From Gamarada debralockiae (lineage: Eukaryota; Ascomycota; Leotiomycetes; Helotiales; Hyphodiscaceae): 64,000 nt of DNA. Location of the stretch: assembly GCA_002803225.1 (NCBI GenBank), contig NXFV01001251.1, forward strand, positions 184,638 to 248,637, in the 5' to 3' direction. Below the pieces are notes generated by a model, which saw nothing but the letters and a program-made list of their open reading frames with translations, had not been told where the DNA came from and did no database searches. Positions 1-10,796 of this stretch are shown here, piece by piece (positions within the stretch are counted from its first letter, which is position 1; every line of letters starts with the position of its first letter). The position numbers and the translations under genes are program-made.

Positions 1-1508
1 AGAGAGGCTTAAGACTTCGACTTGTGTGCAGTAAATCTTGCCTACCCAAGCTGATCTGTTCGACAGCTGATGTTTTACAAGAGGTTTTCTCGTATAGTGT
101 ACTTCCAGCTCTATTCGAAACGCGCCTACTTGATAGCTTCTCTTCCCACACGATAAATTATGGTGGCATCGACGGCCCGTGGTATCTCAATACTCATTCT
201 GGCGCAGGAGAGTTATGGCATTCATACCTTGTCTACAGAGTCATAAATGAAACGGACAGTACTGTTGGCCGCTTCGTGGAGATTCGTCAGACCGCTCAGC
301 TTATTTGCGAGGAAAGTGGACAGCACTTGACTTCGACGATCGACAAGCTCTGCTGGATTGCGACGGAATCGCAAGCATGCCGGCCTACCATCCGCGACCC
401 TACTCGCGATATCACTCCATGCCCAGCACTCAATGTTCTTGCTGCTGCCGCACATTTCAATCTAATTGCTCTTGCAAACCAATTACTGCTGGAAGGTGTT
501 TGCCCCACAAGGTACACTCACCTTTTCCCATCGCCGATGGAGCTTGCTGCACGTGCAGGTCACACGGAGATGATTCAGCTTTTCCAAGAGCATTTGCCTG
601 ATTATGAAGAGTGTGGAAATGACTTGAATGGAGGACGGTGGCGATGGCACGGGAAGGTCTCTCCGGATTCAATTTATGGAGCTACGAGTCGAGAGGATAT
701 GAGTATCATTCAACTGACATTATATCCTCCCTCTCGCGCCAACTCAGACAGCGCCAACATTCCAGACCAGCAATTGGGGCGCTTCGATCCGATCTCAAAG
801 GTCGGGGAATCGCTTCGTTACGCCGCCAACTTTCGAGCAAGAAGCCCTTCCTTTCGGATGTACCTTCTCAGTTTTTTGGATGAAGAAGCGCAGCCTGCAC
901 GCGAAGATCTCGTTGTAACACTAGTACTACATGCTCAATCTGGAAACCTGTCTATGGTGAGGCACCTGCTTGATCTAGGCGTGACAGCCGATGGGGTTTC
1001 ACGACGCGGTTTCCATCCTCAGACTGCGCTGATAGCAGCTTGCCGAGGATGCCATGAAGAAGTGGTTGATCTTTTGCTTAGTCGGGGTGCAGACCCCAAT
1101 TTCGGAGCCGAGGATGTTTCTTGCATCCCAGCACTTCCTATGGCTGCCTCTACAGGAAGTCTAGCGATCGTGCGTAAATTGCTTGATCATGGAGCGCAAG
1201 TGAATGAAGCTGTAGAGTTTTGGGACGGCTACTATAGACGATCGGCAATATGGTGGGCTGTTGCGGTTGAACACACAGCCATGTTTCAGCTATTGTTGGA
1301 GAGAGGAGCCTCTTTGGAGGGCTGGATTGGGTCCACTGCTCTCGAAATGGCCTTTGAGCTTGGTATGGAATCGATGGCTAAAACCTTGGAGGACCTTGGT
1401 ATCGAAATCATTGAACGAGTCCATGAATCCGGACAAGCGCCTTGGAAAAGATGGTCATACTATCACGGAATATACAAATCTGGGGATCTGGAGTTGAGGG
1501 GTTTGTGA
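1..1508 (+). CDS. Ankyrin-repeat protein, 5'-partial
   Basis: The frame is open from the left edge of the window to the TGA at 1506-1508, and no ATG near the edge is a convincing start, so the gene probably begins upstream. A CAG at 29-31 could also be a splice acceptor. The roughly 490 visible residues have a non-repeat N-terminal half and then several ankyrin-type helix-turn-helix units. Examples are a unit around 'ELAARAGHTEMIQLF' and a C-terminal run containing 'LIAACRGCHEEVVDLLLSRG', 'MAASTGSLAIVRKLLDHGA' and 'WAVAVEHTAMFQLLLERGA'. Ankyrin stacks bind other proteins; nothing here identifies the partner. No signal peptide or membrane segment is visible in the part present. Such proteins are expanded in filamentous ascomycetes and often lie in accessory DNA. 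The fold call is firm; the function is unknown. Confidence 0.75.
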   Translation, partial: RGLRLRLVCSKSCLPKLICSTADVLQEVFSYSVLPALFETRLLDSFSSHTINYGGIDGPWYLNTHSGAGELWHSYLVYRVINETDSTVGRFVEIRQTAQLICEESGQHLTSTIDKLCWIATESQACRPTIRDPTRDITPCPALNVLAAAAHFNLIALANQLLLEGVCPTRYTHLFPSPMELAARAGHTEMIQLFQEHLPDYEECGNDLNGGRWRWHGKVSPDSIYGATSREDMSIIQLTLYPPSRANSDSANIPDQQLGRFDPISKVGESLRYAANFRARSPSFRMYLLSFLDEEAQPAREDLVVTLVLHAQSGNLSMVRHLLDLGVTADGVSRRGFHPQTALIAACRGCHEEVVDLLLSRGADPNFGAEDVSCIPALPMAASTGSLAIVRKLLDHGAQVNEAVEFWDGYYRRSAIWWAVAVEHTAMFQLLLERGASLEGWIGSTALEMAFELGMESMAKTLEDLGIEIIERVHESGQAPWKRWSYYHGIYKSGDLELRGL

Positions 1509-2035
1509 GACTCGTGCCCAGGATACATTTAATTATCTGAATATGTACAAACAAAGTTATGTTACACTAAGCTTCCCTAGTCAAAATGAATATTTTCGCT
1601 CATGCTTACAGTCAGTTGACTGGTCGAAGAAATAACCGCCTCCCAAAGACATGAGATTGAAGTCTACCTATGATAAAAATTCTCATCCGCCTGTTCCTTA
1701 GGTTTTGATGGTACTTCTTGTAGCAAAGCCTAGTAATTAACAGGTTTAAAGACACAAGCAAAGCATACATAGGCGCTGGCCTTAAGTGAGACTAAAGGCA
1801 CAATCGTTTCTTGGTCCTTGAGTAAAGCGCATGTGAGATTCCAGTTTTTCTAAATACAAATCCCATAGCCAATCTCCCTTTCCCCCCAGCTTTTCCTCCC
1901 AAAAATTTACTTGCTCGCCTGCCTCTTTAAGGAAAGGCCCACACTAAGGGTAATGGAAAAGATGAGACGGAAATCACATCCGCCATTCATTTTCCCACGC
2001 AACTAGGACAAATAGAAAGTCATCTCATAGCTTCA
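1509..2035. other. Intergenic, no gene seen
   Basis: AT-rich sequence between the ankyrin gene and the secreted-protein pseudogene. I see no coding frame, RNA gene or repeat in it. It must hold the 3' ends of both convergent neighbours. Confidence 0.6.
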
Positions 2036-2668
2036 CTACTTCGTGATAGCAATAGAAGTGATTTTTCGACCAGTCATTCCTTCGTATTCAGCCAGCATCT
2101 TCCCAATGCCAATACCAGCTACATTCCCAGTTATTAACTCCTTGAACGCTACTGTATCTGTCGGCTTCACAGCCGCAGACTTGGCAGTTGTCTTCAAATC
2201 AGCGAATGCTTTATCCATCGAGGTTTTGATTTGATCATTCTGGATCGTCTTCCATGCGATCAGCTTGAGGTTCTTCACGCTTTTCCCAGTAACAGCCTAC
2301 CAGGTACCGAGTAGAATCCCTCGTAGAGGCAACTTATCCGCTTTTGCAGTGGTATCGTCATCATTTCTGGCATTTGCTACTACCATCATGGAACTTCCTA
2401 GGTTAATGCCAAGATCGTCTACCATCTGCCCAGCTGCATTATTGATAGTATATTTCTGCCCCATATCTCCTGTTTAGGCACCAGGAACAAATTTGTAATT
2501 GTGCGGAGCACTGCGTAGATCTACCACAGGTGTTGCTCTCTTGAAAATCTCGGACGAGGAAACTTCACGGGTGCTTGGATCTAAGCTGGGTGCGCCGTTC
2601 GCACTGAAGAGGAGACTCCCGAGTCCAAGAATAGCAACGACCGCGGCCCTAGAAATAGAGTAACACAT
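2036..2668 (-). pseudogene. Small secreted protein pseudogene, two in-frame stops
   Basis: One minus-strand frame runs from the ATG at 2668 to the stop at 2036 and is interrupted only by TAA (2474-2476) and TAG (2297-2299), which lie 177 nt apart in the same frame. The N-terminus is a clear signal peptide (hydrophobic 'AAVVAILGLGSLLFS', cleavage near Ala-Asn-Gly), followed by a dibasic Lys-Arg about 20 residues later that would suit Kex2 processing. The rest is a soluble domain of about 170 residues that I do not recognise. Each stop could come from a Gln codon (CAA, CAG) by one C-to-T change in a CpA context. The only GT..AG pairs spanning the stops are 11-12 nt apart, too short for introns. 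Without the stops it would be a roughly 210-residue secreted protein of effector-like size. There are no frameshifts, so the inactivation looks recent. Confidence 0.6.
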
Positions 2669-3590
2669 TGTTAATAATAGTAGATAATATTACGGAAACA
2701 ACAGTAGGTATTTCAAGAATTGGAATAGATAATGAGATGCTTGGAAGAACAGTAGATAATAATGAAGGTATAGATGAGATGCTAAAGATGGAGATAATGC
2801 CTACACAGCTCTGTTTATATACCTATAAATTTCTACAGTTTAGCATTCTCATTCTTTCTTTCTTCTATAATTACTTCACAGGAAGGAACCTTCGAACAGC
2901 CTTCATCATTTTTGTTCCTTGATAATCCTGGGGGCCTGTGTAGAGGATGACTTCCAAGTGTTAGGAATCGCCAAGTAGATACAGTTCTATCAGGATGCTC
3001 CTTTGTATCAAAACCCGCGTTCCTTGACAGTTGCAAGTGTTAGATGCTACAAATAGAGTGCAAGTGGACGATTGTAGGATTTTGCAGATGGCTGGCAGAT
3101 AGAGCGTCTTTGCTCGGCGTAGGTAAAAGGAGTCGGCTTTGTGGCGTTTTGGCTGCTGCCAAACAGGGCAGTACAACACAAAAATCTATCTAGGGAATGT
3201 ATTTGCAAGGGTGGGGAATAAACGCAGCACAGTGGTAATCTTACAACCAACATCAGGAGTGCAGTGCCACAAACCAAGTCAGAGCTGCGAATTTCAACCT
3301 AGCTATAAATAGATAGAATAAGAGTGAGCGAAGGAATCATCTCGAGTTCGTTCGTTTAGACTATAAACACACAGAGCGAGAGATGGATTCAAAGGAGTGA
3401 CCAACACACCGTGCCTTCACTTGCACTTGCCCATACCAGTTGTTGGAATCTCTCGATCACCATCAGACTCAACTTCAAGTTCATATTTGCAACTAGACAT
3501 AACAGGAAGTAGAGGGGCGTTCTTGCTAGGAAAATAGAGCTTAAGATTTAGTGAACTTTGTATTTAAAAGTTAATAAAAATATATGCTAT
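2669..3590. other. AT-rich intergenic
   Basis: Upstream region of the secreted-protein pseudogene followed by low-complexity AT-rich DNA. Short imperfect repeats of AGTAGATAAT occur at about 2680-2770. No credible gene. Confidence 0.5.
2813..2821 (-). promoter_or_regulatory. TATA-box-like element
   Basis: The minus strand reads TATATAAAC about 146 bp upstream of the ATG of the secreted-protein pseudogene. It is a plausible remnant of that gene's core promoter; no transcript evidence is available. Confidence 0.35.
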
Positions 3591-3596
3591 CATAGT

Positions 3597-3908
3597 ATAT
3601 ACTCTATCTGTATATATACTCTATTACTACACTATCTATATACATACTCCATCTATATGTATACTCTATCTTTATATATACTCTGTCTGTACGCATACTC
3701 TCTCTGTACGCATACTCTATCCGTACGCATACTCTATCTGTATATATACTCTGTCTGTACGCATACTCCATCTGTGCGTATACTCTATCCGTCCGCATGT
3801 ATTCATACTCTATGTATATATATACTCCATCTATACGCATACTCCATACATATATATACTCCATCTATATACATACTCCATCCATATGCATACTCCATCT
3901 GTACGCAT
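3597..3908. repeat. 17-bp minisatellite, about 18 copies
   Basis: Tandem units of about 17 bp, consensus CATACTCTATCTGTACG, with variants such as CATACTCCATCTGTGCG and TATACTCTATCTGTATA. The period is exact over most of the array, with one irregular unit near 3797. The unit carries no stop in several frames and 17 is not a multiple of 3, so artefactual open frames run through it on both strands. It lies between two genes and has no sign of being coding. Confidence 0.85.
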
Positions 3909-3910
3909 TT

Positions 3911-4218
3911 TGTGGGGTGGCTCACGACCCTTCTAAACGAGATGCCCACTCGGTTTGAGCAATTGAACCGAGGATATGTGCTCTTAATCGCTGAGGCGGA
4001 TGGAGCGACTGGCCCAATTGATCGAGGATTTGATCGTAGCTCATGGCTACGGAGTATGTGCTGCCAATCGCTGAAACAGAGGGAGCGATTAGTAGCTGTA
4101 GGTAATAGTCCAAACAATGAGACAATCATTCACTGCTACTTGTACACTTTACATGTGCCTGATATCATCAAAAGCCCCATCCATAGAACACCAACCCCAT
4201 AAATTTCCGACGTCCAAC
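3911..4218. other. Intergenic with a degenerate ~40-bp duplication
   Basis: Two related segments near 3971-4010 and 4050-4091 share the pattern TATGTGCT..AATCGCTGA..GGAGCGA, about 80 bp apart. No gene is seen. The Ku80 stop codon follows at 4219. Confidence 0.5.
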
Positions 4219-6845
4219 TCATCTACCTCGAGTCGGCAGATCCATTCCCATCGAGCTTAAGAATTCGGTTGCCTCCGCCACTGATACCTCAGAACTTTGT
4301 GCGGCTTCATTATCAATCAATCCCAACTTGGACGACTTGATCTTGAACCACAAGTCTCTCGCGTCTCCACCAAGGCTTCCATTCAACAAGTCCTTCTTCA
4401 AACCCCGTATGAATTTGTTATATGAGTCTGGCTCTTCGCACTCAATCATCTCATACCGCATGACCTTCATGTTCTCTATCGCACGTTCGTAGTTTAAGGC
4501 GCCTGTCCGGTACTCTTTGATGACTTCACGAGTGATTTCACCCATCTGTTTAGCCGCATCTCGAACCGTGGGTACATCCGGATCATGCACCATCTGCTTA
4601 AATTCGGAGATAGCGTTGTCTTTGGATATCTTCTCCCGCCTTGTAGAACTCAGGAGGGCATCAACGTCGAGACCGGAATAGGGTTTGATGACCTCGCGTT
4701 TGCCTTTGCCTTTGACTTTGGGCGGTACTGCAGAGCTGTTAGATCGATCTTGACAACGAGCTTCAGAACTTACCTTTCTTGACGCCGGCAGCTTTTACGA
4801 GAGCGTTGAGTTCCGGGGCAGTTTTTGAGACCAGCTCGGCCGGTGGATTTGAATACTTGATCAAGACATCTGCGGCGGGTGCAACTGGTTCATTTGGGTG
4901 AGTAGCACGCCGCCGGATTCCTTGGTTAATTCGGTGAACTATTGGCGAATAGGTCTCTTCGATGGGCATATATTCTGTAGGATCACTATGTACTTGTCAG
5001 TCATGTCCTCGATAAAAAGGCAGTTCCCTTACCCGTCTTCATCCTTGCCGAAATTAGACAGGTCCATACTATCCACATAATCGCTCATAGCATCGACTAA
5101 CTCATCGCTGGGAAGGTTTCGGTGTGTCTTGACGGTGGCGCCAGAAGTCGTAATGACTCTATCTAAAGGCGGAAATCTGTACGCCCGGACATCTTCGGCG
5201 AATGGAAGAGGAACATCAATGAGAGCTTCAATATGAGGCTCGATCATAGGCGCGAGGAGGATGACTTGAGGGTCCTTGCCGTCTTTGGGGACAAGTCGAG
5301 CGACTGCATAGGATTCCAACTCGTAGAGGGAGTGGATGAAAGATGACAGTGCCATTCTAGCTTTGTCATTTATCGTCTCTGCGACAGTGATACAGCTTTC
5401 TCCCATATTGAGATACCTTTCGTACTACATCTGATTTAGCAAGATGACTAGGGTTGAGACATTTTGCCAAACATACCTTATCCCAGGGAATGAAGCCAAT
5501 GATTGTGAACTCAGAAAATGTTTCCAGTTTCGTGACGTTTTCATCGGACTCGCTGATATGCACGGCAGTTCGACCATATTCGTAGCCTTTAGCCAGCTCA
5601 TCGCGGTCAACGTCCAATTTGCCATCAATGGCCCCTTCCATGGTAGTATTGACTCTGTAACTCCTCGCATTTTTGACTGCTGCAAGGTCACCACCTGAAG
5701 GTGGCGCGTCTACCATCTCAGCATCGCCTTCAAGGGTATGAGAGGATTGACCACCTGCTGCTCCATTGGTAGGTCGAGAGACAAAGCTGCTCGCAGAGAC
5801 GGGCTTCATTTGTTTCGTTTTGAAGTAGCGCTTGACGTCAATGTACAAAGCAGTTTCCTCGTGCTTCTTCCAATCTCCCAAGCTGAGTTTGCCAGCATAC
5901 ATGGAGTATGGCCGGGTTGTCTTCACTATGGGTGTGGAGAGATCATTAATAGCTTCAGCGGCAGTGGCGAAAACGCCATCGCATTTCTCTGTCAGGCTTT
6001 TGAGAATAATCTCGTTGTCTCTCTAATTACACGTGAGCGAAGTGATCAACAATGATGGATTGTACAAACCTTGGTCTGAGACTTGTCTTCTTCCTTAAAG
6101 CCATACTCTTTGTCATCGAAGTCGACCCCTCTATAGTCATATTAGTAAAGTACTAATTCAAGACCGGATAACACTTACATCACCACAAGTTCTATTTCAA
6201 TTGCTTTCATCTGCTCGGCGATGGCGTCAAGGTCTTCAGCATTCATGGGTCCTTGGCCATCTGTGAGCAGAACTATTTTCCGCTTGTATTTACCAAGCTT
6301 TCCGGTCTTCAAAGTGGTGGCCTTCTGGATCATATCTATTGCAACAGCGATTGCAGATATCGCATCCCCATCATTGGTATGACTGGGTGTGATATCTCTT
6401 TGCAGCTCCTGGAGATGGCTCATCTTCATGGGCTCAAGAGGTCTCATGACCCATATGTTCTCATAACCCTCAAGCTCTTCCTCCTTGAGGTCCAGCTTAT
6501 GCTCAGTCTGATCTGCACGAAAGCCAACAACACCCACGAGTAGACCGACTCTGTTGGCAGAGAGAGTCAGAGCTATCTTTTCCCACACATATCGCATGCC
6601 ATAGTCGAGCTAGAAGATCTCGAAGTCAGATTCACTCGTATGATAACATATTAAGAAGATCACTAATCTGTCGTGTAGCTCAGAAGGTGTGACTGGAGCA
6701 GCACCGTGCAAAAGCGGAAAGAATCTGTGTAGATCGAGGGAGAGGAGATTCAAATACATACGTCGCTTTCAATTCTGCCGCTGTGGCAATCTGCGGTAGA
6801 AGCACCAATATCTACAACGTAGACAGTGGCTTGTTTGTCGGCCAT
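4219..6845 (-). CDS. ku80: Ku80, DNA end-binding subunit (non-homologous end joining)
   Basis: Seven exons: 6845-6762, 6609-6179, 6130-6070, 6022-5477, 5424-5033, 4985-4774 and 4727-4219, all phase-consistent, giving 744 residues, a normal length for fungal Ku80. Ku80 pairs with Ku70 to form the ring that loads on double-strand break ends and recruits the end-joining ligase; it also acts at telomeres. The first four exons encode the von Willebrand A-like domain ('[11 protein letters not shown]', '[14 protein letters not shown]', '[16 protein letters not shown]'). Exons 4-6 carry the DNA-encircling beta-barrel core ('GFIPWDK', '[20 protein letters not shown]', '[17 protein letters not shown]'). 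The last exon contains the helical Ku_PK_bind region ('[12 protein letters not shown]'). The first intron is 152 nt and the others are about 47-58 nt. The start is the only ATG giving the conserved N-terminus. The gene is divergent from the TMEM205-like gene, 239 bp away. The family call is certain; exon ends were read by eye. Confidence 0.95.
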
Positions 6846-7084
6846 GATTTTCTTGGTTGTTTGAGAAATTCAAAGTCCAACGCGATTGAAAGAAGCATTT
6901 CCAGGCAGGCTTCGCGTGCGAGACACGTCGATCACGTGATACACCCTCGGCAGTAAACGTCATCCTTAGTCCGTTTCAATCGTATGAGCTTGTTGATTGT
7001 TTGTGCTTCTTCGATTTGAAGCATCAGTTACGGGTTCTTTATCTTTCAAGATCAGTCATTCTTATCATATATATCGTTATCAAA
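6846..7084. promoter_or_regulatory. Shared divergent promoter, ku80 / TMEM205-like gene
   Basis: Only 239 bp separate the two start codons, so this interval must hold both 5' UTRs and both promoters. A CGATCACGTGAT palindrome-like E-box element lies near 6929-6940. No TATA box stands out. Confidence 0.4.
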
Positions 7085-7969
7085 ATGCCTGATTTATCAA
7101 TCTTTAAAAGCCCAGCTCCGTACCATATTATCACGTACGCCTCGACCGACTTCTGGGGTCCGGACAATGCTGACAGACCACCACAGATATGGTACATTGC
7201 TCGGGACACAGGTTTTCCAGGCACGCCTTCATCAATTGAGTGTTCTCAAGGCTTTGTGTGCTGACTTTCCCTTAATAGTCGTTCATTGGTGGTATCGTGG
7301 CTTACAAAGCCCTTCCTCGACCACAATTCTCGCAGCTTCAAGAAAAGATCTTTCCGATCTAGTATGTCTCCCTACGAGTATTAAATCCCATATTCGAAGC
7401 GGATTCGAGGGTTTTGCTCCCGACATCTGCTCCATAGAGACTATCTTCGGAGCTCGGAACCCATCAATCCGGCCTAGCTATAACCTTTGAACTCTTTTGA
7501 GCAATTGCTGACTCTAAGATTTTCACAGTTTTGGCATCCAAACCGTCCTTCCAGCTGTGCTAGCTTTGACCTATCCTGGGTCTCGAAATCCTCTCGGTGC
7601 ACCATCGGGCATTCAAGGCACATTCGCTGAAGTCAATAAGTGGAGTGTTCTCGTACCTCTAAGCACAGTGTTCCTGTCGGGTCTCGCAAACATTTTGTGG
7701 ATTGAGCCTAATACCATTCAAATTATGAAATTGAGGAAGTACCAAGGTATGCAATATTGGTTGGGACGAAGTTCTGGCTGGAGGCTGACAGAATTCTCGC
7801 AGAAACACTGGACGGAAAGAAGAGCTATGATGCAGGCCCACATTCGATCGAAATGCAGAAATTGAATAGGGCTTTCGGCAGGATGCATGGAATTTCCTCT
7901 CTGATTAACTTAGGGGCGCTTATTGCGACGATGTGGTATGGTGTTTCTCTTGCTGAGAGGCTTCAGTAA
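7085..7969 (+). CDS. TMEM205-like (DUF4149) membrane protein
   Basis: Five exons: 7085-7134, 7187-7220, 7279-7361, 7529-7746 and 7803-7969, giving 183 residues. The product matches the TMEM205/DUF4149 family: an N-terminal segment 'YGTLLGTQVFQSFIGGIVA', then 'KALPRPQFSQLQEKIFPIYFG', a helix near 'LSTVFLSGLANILWIEP' and a C-terminal 'FGRMHGISSLINLGALI'. Four membrane helices are expected. Human TMEM205 has been linked to drug resistance and secretion; the fungal role is not established. The second intron (7221-7278) begins with GC rather than GT: using the nearby GT would delete Val-Phe-Gln from the conserved Q-x-x-x-S/T-F motif, so a GC-AG intron is the better model. The small second exon is 34 nt. 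Confidence 0.85.
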
Positions 7970-8272
7970 TTGCGGCTAGATGTGAGACTGCCGAAGGGAT
8001 GGCTGTGCCAGCACTTGAATGATAGAGGTTTAGAATATGGTGCTCTGCATACCGGTGTGACTGTTTACCTATTATTCTACAATTCTTGGACTAGCTCCTG
8101 AATTGAGTGACAACAAGATAAACATTGACAGCTTTGTGGTGTGCCTTTCAGCCTCGGATGCGCAGTCTGACTAAGTAAAAAGCCAAGTGGACCGCTGCCT
8201 TGAGCGGCTGAGAATCAACAGACGACCTGCTTCAACAACCCTTCAATTATTTTAGGAATCAAAACACAAACA
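7970..8272. other. Intergenic, no gene seen
   Basis: About 300 bp between two plus-strand genes; it holds the 3' end of the TMEM205-like gene and the promoter of the 2EXR gene. Nothing distinctive. Confidence 0.5.
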
Positions 8273-9163
8273 ATGGTTCGAATGATCAGAAGACAATATA
8301 GACCGTCAACCATGGCTCCAGTATTCGACTCTTTCCCAAGCTTTCCGATCCTCCCAAAAGAACTGCGCTTACAGATCTGGGGTCATGCTTCGCTTTTTCC
8401 CCGCATCATCGAACTATCCTGGAATTCGAAACCTCCATCAGTCGTATCAATAACCGCTCCACCTCCTGTCCTACATGCTTGTCGAGAATCACGATATGAA
8501 GCTATTGGAGGATTTGACGAACTGAAATTCCAAGACAGTTCCCAGGTCATTCTTCTCCATTACTCGCTGGACACCATCTTCTTTGGACCTGGCTGCGAGC
8601 ATCTAGTTCCAAGCGGCAGAACTGAACGCTGGACCAAAATCAATCGAAAATTGATGAGAGATATCCTCTTCTCAAGTTATTTGAAGCAGAACCTCAAAGT
8701 TGCTGCCTTCGATAGTGGGTTCTTGCTAGCTTTGGATGATCAAGGTGGAGTTGCGAGTATGGGTGCCCTTTATGGGGGCATGAAAAAACTTGAAGAGATC
8801 ATTATTATTCCGACGCAATATTGGGGGGATGCGAAGGAGCAATGTGGTCGTTCAAATGCTATCGGCATGGAGTTCGTTGAGGCAAAAGGAGACTGTGGGC
8901 CATATCGCCAAGCGGAGTTGGCTTACGACCTGTCTATCCACCAAAGCAGACACTCGAGCGTCAAGAAGGTTCGGATTGCAGGTGTGGAAGTCTTGAAGCG
9001 CCCTGTTGAGAAGCCTCCTGCTTGCGCCTCGTTGCCACGACACGGCTTCTCAATTTGTCATCAAATTATGTTCCTCAAACACAGAAAGCTTCTGAAAGTT
9101 CACCATCGCCCACCTTCCAGAAGTCCTCACCAACCACCGAGCTACTCCGAATTATCGACATGA
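8273..9163 (+). CDS. 2EXR-domain protein, copy 1
   Basis: Single-exon frame of 296 residues. Residues ~20-115 carry the 2EXR signature of Pezizomycotina, an F-box-like N-terminal module: 'FPILPKELRLQIWGHA', then 'PPPVLHACRESRYEAI' and 'LHYSLDTIFFGPGCEHL'. The family is large in Leotiomycetes and its molecular role is not established; the N-terminal 'LPxELRxxIW' resembles an F-box, so protein recruitment is a reasonable guess. A second in-frame ATG at residue 14 could be the real start. The C-terminal ~40 residues look poorly conserved, and another frame is open from about 9022 to 9444, so a frameshift or missed intron near 9020-9060 is possible. A related gene follows about 600 bp downstream. 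Confidence 0.75.
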   Translation: MVRMIRRQYRPSTMAPVFDSFPSFPILPKELRLQIWGHASLFPRIIELSWNSKPPSVVSITAPPPVLHACRESRYEAIGGFDELKFQDSSQVILLHYSLDTIFFGPGCEHLVPSGRTERWTKINRKLMRDILFSSYLKQNLKVAAFDSGFLLALDDQGGVASMGALYGGMKKLEEIIIIPTQYWGDAKEQCGRSNAIGMEFVEAKGDCGPYRQAELAYDLSIHQSRHSSVKKVRIAGVEVLKRPVEKPPACASLPRHGFSICHQIMFLKHRKLLKVHHRPPSRSPHQPPSYSELST

Positions 9164-9758
9164 GGTGTTTGTCGAGAAATAGAAACTCAATGTTTCAGAA
9201 AGCCCTCGAGTATACTCCATCACACTATCCAATTCTCAATTCCAGCAGCGGACTTCCTGGAAATCTCTCACAAACGACTCTTGAAAGAGGTTGTCTCGTC
9301 AGCCAAAGAATTTGGAGCCTGTGGGAGAACGCATTGAATGCATTGGCATTAGACGATGAAAAGATGTCAATCCAGGTACTTGGAAACCATACAGCATGTA
9401 ATCTGATTAATGGTAATCCTCTTCTCTCCAGCCTTCTTTCTTGACTAATTAACACACAGAATGAGTTATTGACTACGTTGAAACAATGAGACATCTTGCA
9501 GCGAGACAGTACACAGTCATAAGTATTTGTAACCACAAATGACTAAGAGTAAAAAATGACGAGCATGATCATTGAGAATTATCTCTGGGGCTCAATTTTG
9601 TACAGAGTCATTAGGTGACGTCAGCGGGGAACGCGGGGTAACGTCCTCGATTACGGTACCACAGTATGAAAATGTAAAGACTTAAATTAACTTCGCATAT
9701 GTTTCAAAGTCAATGGAATGACTCGAAATCTAGCAATTCGATTTTCTAAAGACAGTCC
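9164..9758. other. Intergenic
   Basis: Holds the 3' end of the first 2EXR gene and the promoter of the second. An alternative frame at 9022-9444 may be a decayed or spliced extension of the first gene; otherwise nothing is recognised. Confidence 0.45.
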
Positions 9759-10796
9759 ATGAAGCCACCATCAGAAGTTAGATCTAGACATCGAGACCAA
9801 GCGCTTCTAAATGGGTGCCTGACGGGACGAGCTAACCGAAACTGTCACAACCTCATCTCATCGCAAAGGCATCCAAACCCCTCCTTCCATCCTCAGGAAA
9901 TCAACCAAATCCACCACATGCATCGCAGAGCCCTCAAAATGTACACCCCATCAAAAAATACGACTCCCAGAGAGGCTCTCTCGCCCAATGGCGACAACCT
10001 CGCTTTTCTCTGCCCTGACCTCTCAACTTTCATGGACGACTTGCGAGAGAAGGTCAAGGCGGCGCGAGCATGGCCTGTTGCTGGACGATGGCCTAAAGGC
10101 TATATCCCATCGTTCACTCCCTTTTCACGACTTCCCTCCGAGATCCGACAAAGAATTTATGAGCTTGCGAGCTATCAGCCCAGGGTCATCGAGGTCACAT
10201 GTCATGACAAACCCTTGAGCGATACCCCCGTACCCGCACTCCTCCACGCAAGCTCAGAATCGAGAAAAATCGCGATGAAGATGTTTGAGCCGCTGGTTCT
10301 TGATGAGGTTGATACGGGAACGTACGTTAATTGGGACCTCGACACCATATTCGTCAACGATCGTCGGGCTGCGTTCAATCGCGCCATGGATTACTCCATC
10401 CTACACCAAAAATGCAGAAAGCTAGCTGTGCCCAGCACGTCATTTTCTCCATTCCATTTGCCGGCGGGGTATAAGAACGTGGAGTTCTTGATCGTAGTTC
10501 TGAAAGTCGCGCCGGGAGAAGGAAATGTGGGGTTCGTACCGGTGGATTGCGAGGAGGAGGAGGAGGCAATGACGAGGCTGAGACAGGAGCTGGTTAGATT
10601 GTGGGAGACGAAGAGAATTAAGAGTTATATGATCAGGGATGCGGTTAGGGGACGAGAGAGAACGATTCTGGATGCGAAGGAGAAGGCGCTGAGTCGGAAA
10701 CGGAGGGAGAAAGAACGAGAGACGATTGAGCCGTTGAGGAGTGATGAAGATGTTGCGATTAGACTGCAATACGACCTGGACCATGGCCGTTTATGA
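9759..10796 (+). CDS. 2EXR-domain protein, copy 2
   Basis: Single-exon frame of up to 345 residues. The 2EXR module begins near residue 125: 'FSRLPSEIRQRIYELASY', 'PRVIEVTCHDKP', then 'PALLHASSESRKIAMKMF' and 'NWDLDTIFVND'. The C-terminal third is highly charged (Arg/Glu/Lys-rich, 'KALSRKRREKERETIEP') and probably helical. The first ~50 residues are low in conserved features, and internal Met codons such as the one at 9918 may be the true start. It lies in the same orientation as copy 1, but the two share only the domain signature, so they are old paralogues rather than a recent duplication. The function of the family is unknown. Confidence 0.75.
   Translation: MKPPSEVRSRHRDQALLNGCLTGRANRNCHNLISSQRHPNPSFHPQEINQIHHMHRRALKMYTPSKNTTPREALSPNGDNLAFLCPDLSTFMDDLREKVKAARAWPVAGRWPKGYIPSFTPFSRLPSEIRQRIYELASYQPRVIEVTCHDKPLSDTPVPALLHASSESRKIAMKMFEPLVLDEVDTGTYVNWDLDTIFVNDRRAAFNRAMDYSILHQKCRKLAVPSTSFSPFHLPAGYKNVEFLIVVLKVAPGEGNVGFVPVDCEEEEEAMTRLRQELVRLWETKRIKSYMIRDAVRGRERTILDAKEKALSRKRREKERETIEPLRSDEDVAIRLQYDLDHGRL

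Noticed and set aside
2285..2480. Tiny introns around the two stops of the secreted-protein pseudogene
   Set aside because: The available GT..AG pairs are only 11-12 nt apart, far below any known spliceosomal minimum.
3558..4202. Long plus-strand frame of 214 codons rich in Tyr, Ile, Leu and Ser
   Set aside because: It is produced by the 17-bp minisatellite, which is open in several frames on both strands; the non-repeat tail has no protein features.
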